This document shows, piece by piece, positions 10,201 through 21,050 of a stretch of 64,000 nt of DNA. A model generated the notes under the pieces. It had not been told where the DNA came from. It searched no databases and saw only the letters and a program-made list of their open reading frames with translations. Source of the stretch: Undaria pinnatifida (lineage: Eukaryota; Sar; Phaeophyceae; Laminariales; Alariaceae); contig JABAKD010000022.1 in the NCBI GenBank assembly GCA_012845835.1, positions 1,367,501-1,431,500 on the forward strand, read 5' to 3'. Both the position numbers and the translations under genes were made by a program. Positions within the stretch are counted from its first letter, which is position 1. The number at the start of each line of letters is the position of its first letter.

Positions 10201-13200
10201 GCTCTGGGGTTCACTCGAGCGAGTGCCCCCCCAACTAGCCTTGCATCATTGAGCGCTATCGTACTGATTTAATTTTTTCACATATGAATCCACAACGGAG
10301 CCGGTCGCCCCGGTGGTCTAGTGGTTACTAGTAGTGGTTACCCTCGAGTACTACTAGCGTTGGTCCTTGAGTTCGATTTCCGCCGTGGTGAGATTTAGAC
10401 TTTATTTGCAAAAATGCAGTAAAAAGGATCAACTGACTGCTGAGAGCGCCTACCAGCGTGGGTACGCACAATTCGAGGCGAGTCGACGAGAGGGAAGGAA
10501 AAATGCTGAGTTCTTCTCGCGATAAAAAACGAAGGCACGTACCGTAGTGGGGGGGGGAGGCGGGCTCGCTATGCGACCCCGGATCTGAGTTACTACTGGG
10601 AGGGAGGGCGAGAGTAGTAGTGCGAGGATAATAAATGGGATGAAGAAAAAAAAACAAGAAAATGGACTGTCAAGCTATAATGCGCCAACAAAAATGTCGA
10701 ACGTATATTTTGGTACAGAGTCACTCGTGCGAGTATGGTGATAGAGTATGATGATAGAGTATGGTAGAGTATGATGGCTAAAAACCGGTGTAGCGAGAAA
10801 AGGAGTACCCCTCCTTCCCCCTACCGTGCGCCGCCTCGGTTAGCTCAGGAGATGCCGGGGTGGGGCAGCTGGTTATTGCCCACTTACTTTCGAAATATTT
10901 GAGTGAGGTTGTCGTACTGCTGCTGTGACAACAACCCCACTCAAAGTTTGATCAAAAGTTTAGTTTTTCCCTGAAAAAATAAAACGTAGGTTCAGTCCTG
11001 GCGCTAGGCTGCAGCACGCGAATGCACTTAACAAGTAGGATGCTGGGAATCGCAGGCTGTTAATAATAGAGTGTCAGACAAAGATAAGAACAATGGCCTC
11101 TCTTCCACCGAAAAAATAGCGTAAGACACACACCCTGCCTTTCAAGTGAAAATTCCAATCTGGACAAGAAAAAAAGAAGAGATTATTGACTGGTTGGTGT
11201 CGCATGCTGTACTGCAGTGTCACCGAGGGGGTCGGTTATTTTGCCGCGGGGTGAATAATCCACACCCTGCCTCGTTACACAACGACTCCAACCTGGCCAG
11301 GGATAAAAGAGATTGTTAACTGGTGGTGCCGCATGCTGTACTGTTGTTGTGTCGTAGAGGGGGTCGGTTATCTTGCTGCTGCGGAAAGCATCCCAGTCTA
11401 GAATCAACTGATTTTTCCCTACCTAGCGGGCTGCTTTGGCTCGGAACCAGACTAATTAACTACCTTGTTTGGCCCAGAAAATGTGAATACAATAACAAGG
11501 GCTTTCACGAATCGGACCAATCCTCCAGGGTCGGGTCGGGTCAGAGTGTTAATCCTCGCGGGTCGGGTCGGGGCAGCGTGACCCGAACCGACCCATGGCA
11601 ATTTCAGGCACCCCATGAACCAACCCAAACTCGACCCGCGAGATTTGTAAACCTCCCGGCCCGGTCTATATCAACCATTTTGATCATCATCCGTGAAAAA
11701 AACTACGAAAAAATCGATAGAACTCCGTCTACATCACAACTACCAAACGTGGGCTTTGCGACAGCATAATAATTGGTGTGATGCTGCTCGCGTGTCGCAT
11801 AAAAATGACTTTTTGTTGGGGTATAGTTCAGAGAGAGCATCGACAATTCCACGACCTAGCTCAGTACTACAATGCCGCCGGCGTGTCGTAAAAAACTCCT
11901 GGTATTCTTGTTTAAACACACGAAGCCGACCGTCTCCTACTAGCACCTGCAACAACCGACGTCCGTTCGTTGCCTCCGCCGTGTGGGTTGATGCCGTATT
12001 CGCGAGTTTTTTTCTTTTACATTATTTTTCCCCTCTGAAATTTCCTGGAAGTTTCAATGGAGTTCATGTTCGCTCGGTTTTTATAATCATCCCACGCTAG
12101 GAGGTGCAGCATATTCTAAGGAATTTCTGAGCTCCTAACACGAGGAGCCCAATATCATCCATCATTCATCACCCATCATCATCCATCCATCATCGTCCAT
12201 CATCATCCATCATCACCCGGAACATTTCACGACGTCGAAGGCATTCAATCGCAACCCAACCCGACCACCACGTCTACACGCTATTAATACTACCATTAGT
12301 ATCAATACAATTAAACTATTGATAGTATGAAAACTCCGAAAACAAACAAACTCCTCGTAAAACTATCGGACGAAGCGGTAGCTAGCTCACTTCAGTGGCT
12401 CAATCGTAACTTTCTCACCAGAAATTGTTTGGCTCAAAAAGTGCAGCTCCTACCGCACTATTATTATTATTATATATATTTTTTCTCTTCTCACACTTTT
12501 ACTTTCCAGCTTCTGGAAAAGCCGTGGTCACAGGTGTCGTCCCTTCTCCCCCTCAATTCTTGCCTTTAACTATTATCGCGCATAGGGTTCAGCAATCCCA
12601 CTGCTCGTCGTTTTTTCATCGGGTGATAATGCTAACTCATACGCTCTCGCGCTTTCCGCAAGTCAATTTGTGCGCAAGAAAAAGGCGCCACGAATTTATA
12701 AGAGCATGCACTCGGGGGGATTCGAACTCACGAAACTTACCTATACCAGGCTCGAGGATAACCTGATGCACTATATATCTAGAGGGGTGACTCATTAGGT
12801 GTGCTTAAAGCTTTTTTTCTCCACGCTAATCGGAATAGATAGACCGTATTTTCGTCCCTGACGGGCTGCTGTTGCTATCTGTGCATAGTCACCTGTGTAC
12901 ATGTGTTCTAGCAGCTGGTTTACAAGCCCCCCCCCGGTTCTGATTTAGCTGGTGTGTGTTTTACCAGTAGTATTAACAGTAGATTCATCAACCTGGGTTC
13001 CTCGGGGCTTCTGTGGGCGGTGGTAATGTTGATGTGGTGTCGCATACACAGGAAGATTGGTTTAGAGCGCACGCGAAGTATGGCTTCGATTTTTTTGTTC
13101 GAGGACTCTCTGACAAGGATGCCTGTGTGGATATTTGTGGCGACGCACGTTAAGGCCCATTCTTAACGACGCACACTTTGATTTTTTTCCCTTGCCAAGT

Positions 13201-16200
13201 TGGCAAGCTTACGGAATTTTGGTTTTGCCAAAATGGCAAGTTATTTACTGTCTGGACTTGCTATTTCGAGACTTGACAACAACAAAAAATGCCCTCAAAA
13301 CTTGCCAAATTATGACAAAAAATTGCAATGTGTCATTTAGTTTTGCAATGTGTTATTTATTTTGAACGTCATTGGGAACGACCTTAGGAACGACCCGGTC
13401 GCCGAAAGGTCCACGGGGGAGCGCTCACCTATCGATCTGGTCGCGCGGATCTCTTTGGGGCGGCAGGCTTGTTCGCCTTTGCGAGCTATCGTAAGAAGCA
13501 CTTCCTGGTGGGATCGAGGCACGGGCGTAGACCCAACCCAACTCCTAGCCCAAACCCTGACCCTAACCAAACCTCTTCCCACGGGAATGTGTTGACATTG
13601 TGGTGGCGTTGTTGAGGTACTGTACAGGTAGAGACTAGACTACCCTACGATGCAGCTTGTTTGGGCTGTGGTCGGTGTTGATTTCCCGGTGACTAGGTAC
13701 CATGTATGTTTCCTTTAGCTTTTGCAAGAGTTTTGTACCCCTTTTGTAACCCTTTTCAACTCGCGATACCCCCGGGATTTCAAGCCAACCACATCCCGCA
13801 GGGGAACCTTGTATCTGGCATAGGTTGTAGTGCATATACTATTCCCTGGTGTGGAGTGTATGAGGGCCTGTGCTGAACAAAAGTGGCATACATGAGCACC
13901 GTTTAGGTGTATGTTACAAGGTGCTCGGTTAGCGACATAATTTTCACACATAACATATGAAAATAGGCATATTATACGTTGATGACAGGTGCTACGGGTT
14001 GGTGCTGATTGCAAGGACGTAAGAGAGCCGAAGTCGCACGATACTATGTCTTCTCGACGCCAAGTAATAAACGACAGCGATACATTTCGATCACAACGAA
14101 ATGTCGGTGTGCTCTCCTCCTTGTCTGTCAACACACACCAAACTCATACCACCCTTCGTATGAAAATGTGTCAATCACTAGTCATTGTGCAACAAGGTAG
14201 GAACCTTCGACGCCTGCTGCCAAAGAGGTTCAACACTTTTTTGGGGAAAAAATATCTAAAAATTCAGAACTCCTCATTAATTAGACTAACCAAATATCGC
14301 TGAATGTATTAAATAATTAAGAGTCATTTCTGGCACTTTTTACTTCATTTATTCTAATTTCAAGTTCAATTCCATTTTAATTTTTTTCAAAGTAAATTTA
14401 TTCCAACAGAGGTCGACAGTTTTAATAGGGTCGATAATCATCTTTACACAAGCGCTGCTTGTTTGTTTGGGCGTATTTTTTTTCCCCCGTTTATTTTCTT
14501 AAAACCTAGGACATGAGATTGTTAGTAGGATTTCACTTTCATTTTTCTAAAAAAAAATAAGTTTTTGTGTCTTGACACAAATAGACGTCCTCAAGCCACC
14601 ACCCGCAGAAGTCGAAATGATGGTGATGATGTCACCGCTACCGTGTGGTGTGTGGTCTTCATGGAAATACGTGCTTGTGCTAACTGTGTCGCAACTACCT
14701 CTCTCTGTTGCGATTACGCTCACGTATGTTTTCATCTCCGAGATTTTTCGCTTTTTGTTTTTTTTCTTGTATTTTCCACCCCGGTTTCCTCACAGGTTCG
14801 ACACGGAACGGCGCCAAAATCAGACTCAGATCTCCCGACTCATTCAAGACGCGCACGCCGTAGAAGCGGCATTGAACAAGGCGAGGGGCAACCCTCCGGA
14901 GGAGGGCCACGGCCAGAAAGGTCCGGGTAACCGCGATCGGAACAAGCCCAGCAACAATGCAGAAGACCGCGAAAATGGCCTTGGTGTAAACCGCGTCGCT
15001 GCCGTCTCGGGAAAAGGCGGCGGGAGCGGCGGTGGCGGTATTGCTGGTGGTGGAGGCTTGTCAGGCGGAGGGGAGGTCGGGGGGTGGGGGGCGGGGTCGG
15101 AGTGCAACGCTTTCATCGAGCTACCGGAGACTGGAGCAGGAGGAGATTCGCGCTTCATGTCTGCGAAGCAGGCACGTATGGAAAGCATATCATAGCAGGG
15201 GGGGAGAGGAGAAGGAACCTCTTGTGACCACAGCTTGTACCGAAGCTCGCTGAGGGTGAAACCTCTTAGGATCTGAACTGGAGAGCACAAGTTATGATTA
15301 AAAGTTGAACAAGAAAAAACGGCCGCCTTTGGGTACCGGATTCATATATGTAGACCTAACGAAGTGTGATGCCGGTCGATTCGTTTACGCACCAACGCGA
15401 TCGTCGGTGAAAATGTGTGATGTAGCAATACAACAACTGAAACACGAAGCACGATATGATGAAAACAAATCCATTTCCTGGAGTTGCGACAACATTTGTT
15501 TTTTTCGCCCCGTTCCAACACACACACAAGTATCTGGACACCCCCTCCTGATTTAGTGAGTTGACCAACCGCGCAGCAGAAACATAAGTTAAGCGCGAGA
15601 AGATTCGTGTTTCTGTGGTGTGTACCTGGTGGTGAATCATTGCATCAAACCACGCTCAAAGACTAAAAATAAACACCACTAAAAATAAACAGCCTCGACC
15701 CTTTTCGACTTACAAAAACCCTCTCCTATCCAACACCGTTCACAAGATAGATGCGCTTTATGGAGCAAGTGCACAAGCGTGAGGACAGCCAGAGGATACC
15801 ACGCGCCGCGACCAAACCTAACGATGCAGACGCGACAGCCAAACGCCGGATGCGCCAAAGAATTCGCAAACGCGAAGGTGGAGGTGGTGGCGGAGATAAC
15901 CACCGGGATGGTGGCCCTGCTGGACTACGAATTACCGCGGCGGCGTCAGGAGTGTCTGCAGACAAACCGTTTCCGTTTCCGAGAAGAGGGCAAGGTGGAG
16001 GCGCGGCGGGAATCGATAAACAGGAAAGAGACCGAGGAGCGAGTACCTTCTCCCACGGCACCGGAAGACAGCGTCTTTTGGCAGAAAAACGCGGCATCTT
16101 GTTGGAGCTTAAAGGCGTCGTTAGCCGGCAGGCGGAAGCTTTGGACCGCCTTGTGGACAGCTGCGGCGACAACACCCTCGGCGGCGCGAAATTAACGAGT

Positions 16201-16671
16201 GGTGTCGGGAGCGGTAGCGGTAGCGGTAGCAGCAGGAGCGGCGGAAGCGGCGGGAGCAAGTTCAGTGGCTGGGACAGCAGCAACAGCAGCCGCTCCAGCG
16301 CGGCAGGTATTAGGGGGCGCTATCAGAAAAATCGCGGGAACAACGTGATTAAGGCAGACCGAGTCGCCGGACAAGGCGGCGCGTCCTGCTACGACAACGG
16401 CCGCGCGAAACACACCTCGGCTGTCTCTCCCGCGGCCACTAGGGAGAAGGGGAAAGTGTTTCTTCCTCCTCGCCCCCCAGAAAATGATACGTCTGCTTTT
16501 TTAGCCCGCGGCGGGCGGTGGGGGGGAGAAGGTGGCCCGCGCGTGTCCGGGCGGAACTCTGTTGCCTCTACGGCTTCTTACGCTACGTACGCGAATAAGG
16601 GGCGGGGAAAGAGAGAATATACGTTTGGCGTGTGTACGCGCCGACCAGAGGTACCCACGCTCCCCTTGTAG
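7082..16671 (+). CDS. Coiled-coil / Gly-Ser-rich protein, three exons (unrecognised)
   Basis: Exons at 7082-7245, 14796-15171 (or 15175) and 15751-16671 give about 486 aa. Residues 1-85 form a charged coiled coil: the first exon ends KFTLAYLQK plus a split Arg, and the second continues FDTERRQNQTQISRLIQDAH. The two are phase 2 at both sides of a 7.5-kb intron, which strongly supports joining them. After that the protein is Gly/Ser-rich and disordered, with a further helical stretch RLLAEKRGILLELKG in the last exon. Either the Met at 7082 or an exon further upstream is the start. I do not recognise the family. Its position next to a dynein-docking gene hints at a ciliary role, but that is only context. 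The last exon may be read in a second frame (see findings). Confidence 0.55.
8389..8707. pseudogene. Inverted pair of exon-like segments
   Basis: On the plus strand after CTCGACAG the frame reads ALLSTEMSHVLERKSPS and stops after about 30 codons. On the minus strand, 8707 to 8591 reads ALLSTETSQVTGGTSPSS and runs open to a good donor (TCAG|GTAGGA). The two are inverted relatives of one exon. The minus copy may be functional in an unidentified gene; the plus copy looks broken. Confidence 0.4.
9755..10108 (-). CDS. Unassigned 117-codon ORF
   Basis: An open frame beginning MIRSVASGHALMHWDNF runs 117 codons to a TAG stop on the minus strand. No motif is recognised and no splice partner found. 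It overlaps no obvious repeat but could be chance or a transposon fragment. Confidence 0.15.
   Translation of the reverse strand: MIRSVASGHALMHWDNFEKECRSDVPHAHISCTGPLDTKLGQLPQATFLTARRMWLLKEIVHGPRLLFFMLFRKDVFRDHFDLGLPLPKYSRRSPVGWVSSEIFFLVRGVVFMYLAP
10145..10860 (+). mobile_element. MITE family 1 copy split by a SINE
   Basis: The left half (to about 10300) carries GGCAATGGCTCTGGGGTTCACTCGAGCGAGTG and the TTTAATTTTTTCACATATGAATCCACAACGGA segment in pieces. The right half (from about 10680) carries GGTACAGAGTCACTCGTGCG and ends CTCCTTCCCCCTACCGTG. Intact copies have these two parts contiguous, so the SINE between them is a later insertion. Confidence 0.6.
10299..10665 (+). mobile_element. tRNA-derived SINE, family 1, full copy
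   Basis: The head at about 10302-10390 has an A-box GGTGGTCTAGTGGTTA and a B-box GAGTTCGATTTCC at tRNA-like spacing. The body has TGAGAGCGCCTACCAGCG, CGAGGCGAGTCGACGAG, TTCTCGCGATAAAAAACGA and ATCTGAGTTACTACTGGG, then an A-rich tail. Related copies: 4.69, 30.34, 38.22 (minus) and 58.97 kb. RNA polymerase III transcription is inferred from the boxes. Confidence 0.7.
11520..11680. repeat. GGGTCGGGTC-type dispersed repeat
   Basis: Short GGGTCGGGTC and ACCCGACC-like words alternate with TTTGTAAACCTCCCGGCC-like spacers. The same mix recurs at 21.36-21.57 and 25.31-25.48 kb. Words occur in both orientations, so hairpins are possible. Confidence 0.6.
12150..12220. repeat. ATCATCC microsatellite
   Basis: Imperfect runs of CATCATCCATCATC and CATCATCACCC. 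Confidence 0.8.
12470..12780 (-). mobile_element. SINE family 2 copy
   Basis: Plus-strand words CCGTGGTCACAGGTGTC and GCGCATAGGGTTCAG match the 2.12-kb copy. Near 12715 GGGGGATTCGAACTC is the complement of a B-box, placing the tRNA-like head at the right end, so the element reads on the minus strand. Confidence 0.6.
14796..15171 (+). CDS. Coiled-coil gene exon 2
   Basis: The acceptor TTTCCTCACAG is strong. The first base completes an Arg codon split with exon 1. About 35 residues of coiled coil are followed by charged and then Gly-rich sequence. The 3' end is uncertain: CAG|GCACGT (a GC donor, phase 0, end 15171) or CAC|GTATGG (phase 1, end 15175). Confidence 0.65.
15751..16671 (+). CDS. Coiled-coil gene last exon, two candidate frames
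   Basis: Frame 1 opens at 15751 (MRFMEQVHKREDSQ) and runs 306 codons to TAG at 16669-16671, through Gly/Ser-rich sequence. Frame 2 (open from 15747 to the stop at 16193-16195) has a convincing helical stretch, AKVEVVAEITTGMVALLDYE. A GC-donor splice gives frame 1; the GT donor with the acceptor four bases earlier gives frame 2. Indels in the assembly are another explanation. Confidence 0.5.
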   Translation: MRFMEQVHKREDSQRIPRAATKPNDADATAKRRMRQRIRKREGGGGGGDNHRDGGPAGLRITAAASGVSADKPFPFPRRGQGGGAAGIDKQERDRGASTFSHGTGRQRLLAEKRGILLELKGVVSRQAEALDRLVDSCGDNTLGGAKLTSGVGSGSGSGSSRSGGSGGSKFSGWDSSNSSRSSAAGIRGRYQKNRGNNVIKADRVAGQGGASCYDNGRAKHTSAVSPAATREKGKVFLPPRPPENDTSAFLARGGRWGGEGGPRVSGRNSVASTASYATYANKGRGKREYTFGVCTRRPEVPTLPL

Positions 16672-16849
16672 ATGGTGGCGGACGATAGGCGGTTAAGAAA
16701 TATCTGTCGTCACCCAGGGAGGGGAGTATTTCGCCGCGACCTGCTTAATTTTGGAAACTGCTAGCCCATGTTTGGGATGCATGTTTCCATTATTAGCGCG
16801 GGATGTTTTTTTTCAGCAGAAAAGGCATTATTAGTGAGGAATGGACTCA

Positions 16850-17070
16850 CACGAGTTTGTTTGTTCATTTTTTCCTAATCCTTCACATAATTTCCCAGCT
16901 CGCAACTTGTACGAGGTTTGACCCTCTTCGCCAACCTTCTGGACGCGTGCGCCGTGTGGTTGGAGGTGTCTAATCCTTCCTTCTTCTCCTCCCCGCTCTA
17001 CCTGTGCCGTCCTTTTTATCATCGCGCGTAGGGTTCAACACTTCCACAGTTGTTCAGCTCTTTAGGTACT
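16850..17070 (-). mobile_element. SINE family 2 fragment
   Basis: TTTTATCATCGCGCGTAGGG and the preceding CCTTCTTCTCCTCCCCGCTC block match the body of the other family-2 copies. The tRNA-like head is not recognisable. Confidence 0.45.
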
Positions 17071-17263
17071 TAAAATCGTGTCGGTTTTCATCGAATTTTG
17101 TGACGGCAGAGGGACTTTCTTATCTTTCTCGGGCTCCTAATTTTTTATATGACCATCATCGCTGAACGCACACCCAAGGCCGGAAAACGAGGGAACACAC
17201 ACCCGAACGCTTCATTCAAACAGAAAAACCAGGGAAGAAGGCATGTTTTTTTTTTGTCTCAAG

Positions 17264-17419
17264 ATCAAGGCTACGGTAGGGGGGTACCCCCAATTTTCAC
17301 TGCCGGATCAAAGCCAAAAAAGGGTATAACAAAAGCCACACATACATACCTAGAGGTATACCGTTTTTTGGCTTTGACCCGGGAGTGAAAATTGCCCCCT
17401 CCCCTACCGTAGCCTTGAT
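17264..17419. mobile_element. Hairpin MITE, family 1 termini
   Basis: A near-perfect inverted repeat: the arms begin ATCAAGGCTACGGTAGGGG and end with its complement. Each arm is about 60 bp, including AATTTTCACT and CAAAGCCAAAAAA with their complements, around a loop of roughly 25 nt. The termini match those of the longer family-1 elements. Confidence 0.75.
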
Positions 17420-17429
17420 CCCTGGTGCT

Positions 17430-17650
17430 ATCATACTCGCACCACGAGTGACTCTGTATCTCGCGTGTTCAACAATAGTTACGCTCGAGCTTTTGGTAAT
17501 TTCGGTCGCAGCGTCTACATCTTGCCATTACATGCATTGCGGATTGATTTTTGCTAAATTTATATATGGAGCAGGGGGGTTACTCGCGCGAGTGACCCGC
17601 GCCACTGAAAAAACAACAAACATACCCCTGCCCCCCCCGGCCGTATCCGC
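17430..17650 (-). mobile_element. MITE family 1 fragment
   Basis: CACGAGTGACTCTGTATCTCG on the left and TTACTCGCGCGAGTGACCCG on the right, in reverse orientation relative to the 45.56-kb copy, followed by CCCCTGCCCCCCCCGG. It lies directly beside the hairpin MITE. Confidence 0.5.
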
Positions 17651-18828
17651 TTGAACAACGACAGCGCGGAGAGCATTCTTTTTGGGTAGCGCGAGTTAAC
17701 GCCTTCTCATTTTTTAGCAATGAGAGTTTTTTTTATAAGGAGAGCTATTATTCGCGTGAGTTACAGAAAAGGCCTATCTACTTTTTGGTAACGACAAGTT
17801 AACTGTTGCCCTCTTGATTGAGAGACGAGCAGGTCTCATATCCATCGAGATACGAGAGCGCTTGTTCACTCCTTGTGAGCTACGACAACTAACTCCTGTT
17901 GAGTTAATCACACGAACGGCTGACGATAAAACGGTTATCAATCACATGTACTCATGTATGGAAAAATGAGTCATTCCACGGTAGGGGTTGCAGTTGTATG
18001 ATTGCGCCAAAAAGTCCCTGGGCCGAGTGAGTTCCTGATGTATGTGAAGAACTGCCGGTCAATCAATGAAGTAATTTCACGAATGAATGCAGTTATTTTT
18101 AGGACCAAGTCATAGAAGCTTGGTCGCGGGTTGTGCGAACGGATGCCTTCGAAATCATTTTTCGGGAGAGATAAGGACAGCTTACGCTATACCTACAATA
18201 ATGGGACCCGAAGGGTGCGCCAGCTAGCGTTGGGCTGCGAAAGCAACTGAGTTAAATCGACACACGACGCGTATGAAAATACATATACGTGGAAGTGTGG
18301 TGAGCTAAAGCTTTATTTTTCCCCATCCGCCGGAGGATAAAAAAAAAAAAAAGATATTGAGGTCCTCATGTGAGGAGCTCAGGGACTCCATGCTGCACCG
18401 CCACCGTGGGATGGCTCGATAATAACGAGAACTGTTTTGGGGTTTGGGCAACAGGCCTGCACCCGGCTAAAATCCACGGAATTGTATTGATGTCGTTCTT
18501 GCAGCCTCAGCGAAATTAGAAGCGTGCTTCTCACGAACGCACGCTCCATCCCCACGGCCTAGACGTGTACAACAAAACATGTCACCCAAGAGGGACTGAA
18601 GAGCCGGCGATTTTGGGAGCTCTGTCATTTATCATTCAGAAAACGTGTTTTAAAAGCCCTTTCGAGCCCCCCAAACCCCTCCCATCGATACTAATTTCCA
18701 TGTCATTTATTTAGTCTATCCCCTAAAACGGGCTTCCAGTTTGTTGCAAAAACAACTACCAGGTACCATTAGCCACAGACAGATGTTGTTGTCTAATAAT
18801 GATGGCTTGCTCCCATTGTTTTAAGGCC

Positions 18829-19030
18829 GCCATTTGTTACGGAATTAGTGGGGTATTTGTCCGTTTGACCACTTGCAAAAGGTTAACCAATAGCTTACCC
18901 AAACTAGGCCTTATTTAACCCCCCCACGCCATGAAATGGCGGGATGGCAGGTCGGCCGGATACACGGGCGGACCTGTCAATATCCAAGCGGTTTCGTTTC
19001 CTGGGGATACCGGGGAGAGTATTTTTTAAG
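18829..19030 (+). mobile_element. Truncated copy of the long-TIR MITE
   Basis: It carries the left terminal repeat (TTAGTGGGGTATT through AACCAATAGCTTACCCAAACTA) and the interior (GGTCGGCCGGAT, GGGGATACCGGGGAG) of the neighbouring complete copy, but no right terminal repeat. Confidence 0.65.
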
Positions 19031-19128
19031 TTCGACATGGATGGGGAAAGAATGAAAAAAGTTCATTATTGAAGTGGATGGTGGGATTTTTCATACCCAC
19101 GACCCAAAAAACATTGTCCTGCCGACAA

Positions 19129-19446
19129 CGCCATTTATTTGTTATGGTATTAGTGGGGTATTTTAGTCCGTTCGACCAATTGCAAAAGGATAACCAATAG
19201 CTTACCCAAACTAACCCTTATGACGCCCAACCCCCCCTGAAACGGCGGGATACCACGTCGGCCGGATGTGCGGGCGGACCTGGCAATATCCAAGCGGCTT
19301 CATTTCCTGGGGATACCGGGGAGGGTATTTTTCCGTTTCAGGGGGGAAGAGTGTAATAAGGCTTAGTTTGGGTACGCTATTGGTTAACCTTTTGCAAGTG
19401 GTCAAACGGACTAATACCCCACTGATACCTTAACAAATGGCGGCCT
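19129..19446. mobile_element. MITE with ~90-bp terminal inverted repeats (family 3)
   Basis: The left end (19131-19220) and right end (19355-19446) are complementary over about 90 bp. Diagnostic words are CCAATAGCTTACCCAAACTA on the left and TAGTTTGGGTACGCTATTGG on the right. The interior is about 130 bp and non-coding. Target-site duplications are not obvious by eye. Confidence 0.8.
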
Positions 19447-19645
19447 TATAACACCATCACCTCGAAGGACCGAAGGGTTTGCTACCTGGTATGTATTGCA
19501 CCACGTCGATGGACCGAGTTCCTAAACCAGCCGTATTCTACCGCGCCTGCCATATCAGCGGCGAAATCGGCATCCGCGATCAACCCGGGACACCAACAAC
19601 CGCGCCCGCCACAATTAGGCGTGAACGCCCAGCGGTACCACCAAC

Positions 19646-19972
19646 TTACTGCAGCAAACGATTCTTGGAATTGGTATAGGGAGGGGTTTGGGGGCTCTGA
19701 CGGGTGGTCGGCCCTGTAGCCGATGCCCCAGACGAGGTAGCACGGGCTGGCCTCAGCGATGTGCTTCTCGCCAGTTGCCGCGAGCGCTCGTTGTAGGTCC
19801 GGGCTTTGGCTGAACTTGCAGAAGTTGGTGTTGAGGACGTTGTCGTAGCGGCGTCGCCTCTAACCCGCGTGTCATCGACGATTTCTTCGCCCAAGTTGTC
19901 CAGGAACTCGGCCGACGAAATCGTCGGAATGCCATTTTTGTTTTGCAATGAATTACAATGGTTGTTGTGCAT
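19646..19972 (-). CDS. Unassigned 108-codon ORF, transposon-associated?
   Basis: An open frame beginning MHNNHCNSLQNKNGIPTISS, with a charged middle and Ser/Thr/Ala-rich tail, ends in TAA. A stop lies just upstream of the ATG. Its place beside the long-TIR MITE suggests a transposase remnant, but no catalytic motif is visible. Confidence 0.25.
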   Translation of the reverse strand: MHNNHCNSLQNKNGIPTISSAEFLDNLGEEIVDDTRVRGDAATTTSSTPTSASSAKARTYNERSRQLARSTSLRPARATSSGASATGPTTRQSPQTPPYTNSKNRLLQ

Positions 19973-20284
19973 CTATTAACTGGCCATGGGCTTGTTCGTA
20001 AAGGCCACACACACAACACACTGTCAGTGTGCTCAAAATCGGGTTTTTGGTCCAAGGTGTCAGAATAATTTCTCAAGCAGCCACCTTCTCAGGAGGCAAA
20101 GAATGGTGCGCCTCTGCGGTAGCGTGTGTCCATTTCCTCACCGACCACGCCGAGCAGCCCGGGCCGTTAGGCATGCCCGACCGAACCAGACCTGCAATGT
20201 AGGTGAGAGCGCTCTGTAGGAGCTGTGCCATCACACACATCCAGCGTGCTGATACTACTACGACTAAAATATCCTTTCAGGGCC

Positions 20285-20446
20285 GGTGTATATCTTGATT
20301 CTATTTTTGATTATATCTTGATTATATCTTGATTATATCTTGATTATTATATCTTGATTATTATATCTTGATTAGACTATACCTTGACTATATCTTGATT
20401 ATATCTTGATTATATCTTGATTATATCTTGATTATATCTTGATTAT
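20285..20446. repeat. 12-bp tandem repeat (TATATCTTGATT)
   Basis: About a dozen units with small insertions and one TACCTTGAC variant. Confidence 0.9.
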
Positions 20447-20699
20447 AGCACAGCGACCAGAAAAACGACGATTGCGATATTTTCGAGGGTCTGCCAGTAG
20501 CGTGGGCGCGCAGCACTACGAGTAGGATCATGCTGCGCCCGGACCGTACTCGAGTCTTGAATTGTTGTCGTTCGGACGCCAGCTTTATCATCGCCAGCCA
20601 GCAATGTTGCGGCCATCGCCGAAATCGTCATTTTTCGCCGTCAATTTTTTCGAATCAAGTCTCAGAGGAGTTAACAATAGTGCGGCTGCGCGCTCTTTC

Positions 20700-21050
20700 G
20701 AAGGGTGCTTGAAAAGATCAGCACACCTCCCATAGATCACGGTCTACTGTAGATAATCTGTATGTACAGTAGCTCTCCCTAAGCGCTTGATAACATCTGC
20801 ACACCTTGTTGGACGGATCACGATCAGTTAACAGATCATCTGTCCACAGTAGATCACGTACGGACCCGCGTGGGGTTGCCAGATGCGGTGCAGCATCCAC
20901 CTGTATATTATGTGGAGTACCACGGATCCAACCGCGGAAGCATGTGATACAAATCATGCGATCGTACGGCTCCCACCCGGCAACATGAGCTAGATCATAC
21001 TGATCATACAGATCTTTCTGAAATATCTAGATCGTCAAGTGTGGATAGAT
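20700..21050. repeat. GATC-rich block
   Basis: Repeated GATCATACAGATC- and AGATCATCTG-like words, as in the 0.3-1.3 kb block. An inverted match, GACCAGAAAAACGACGATTG at 20455 and its complement near 21090, flanks the block. Confidence 0.6.

Larger units (their letters stand above)
7246..14795. other. Long intron of the coiled-coil gene
   Basis: No exon with compatible phase was found in these 7.5 kb. Contents: an inverted pair of exon-like segments (8.39-8.71 kb), a MITE interrupted by a SINE (10.15-10.86 kb), a GGGTCGGGTC-type repeat (11.52-11.68 kb), an ATC-rich microsatellite (12.15-12.22 kb) and a SINE-2 copy (12.47-12.78 kb). The remainder shows nothing I can name. Confidence 0.5.

Noticed and set aside
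10299-10390. Functional tRNA gene
   Set aside because: A-box and B-box are present but the arms do not pair convincingly by eye and the sequence continues into a repeated body, so it is a SINE head.
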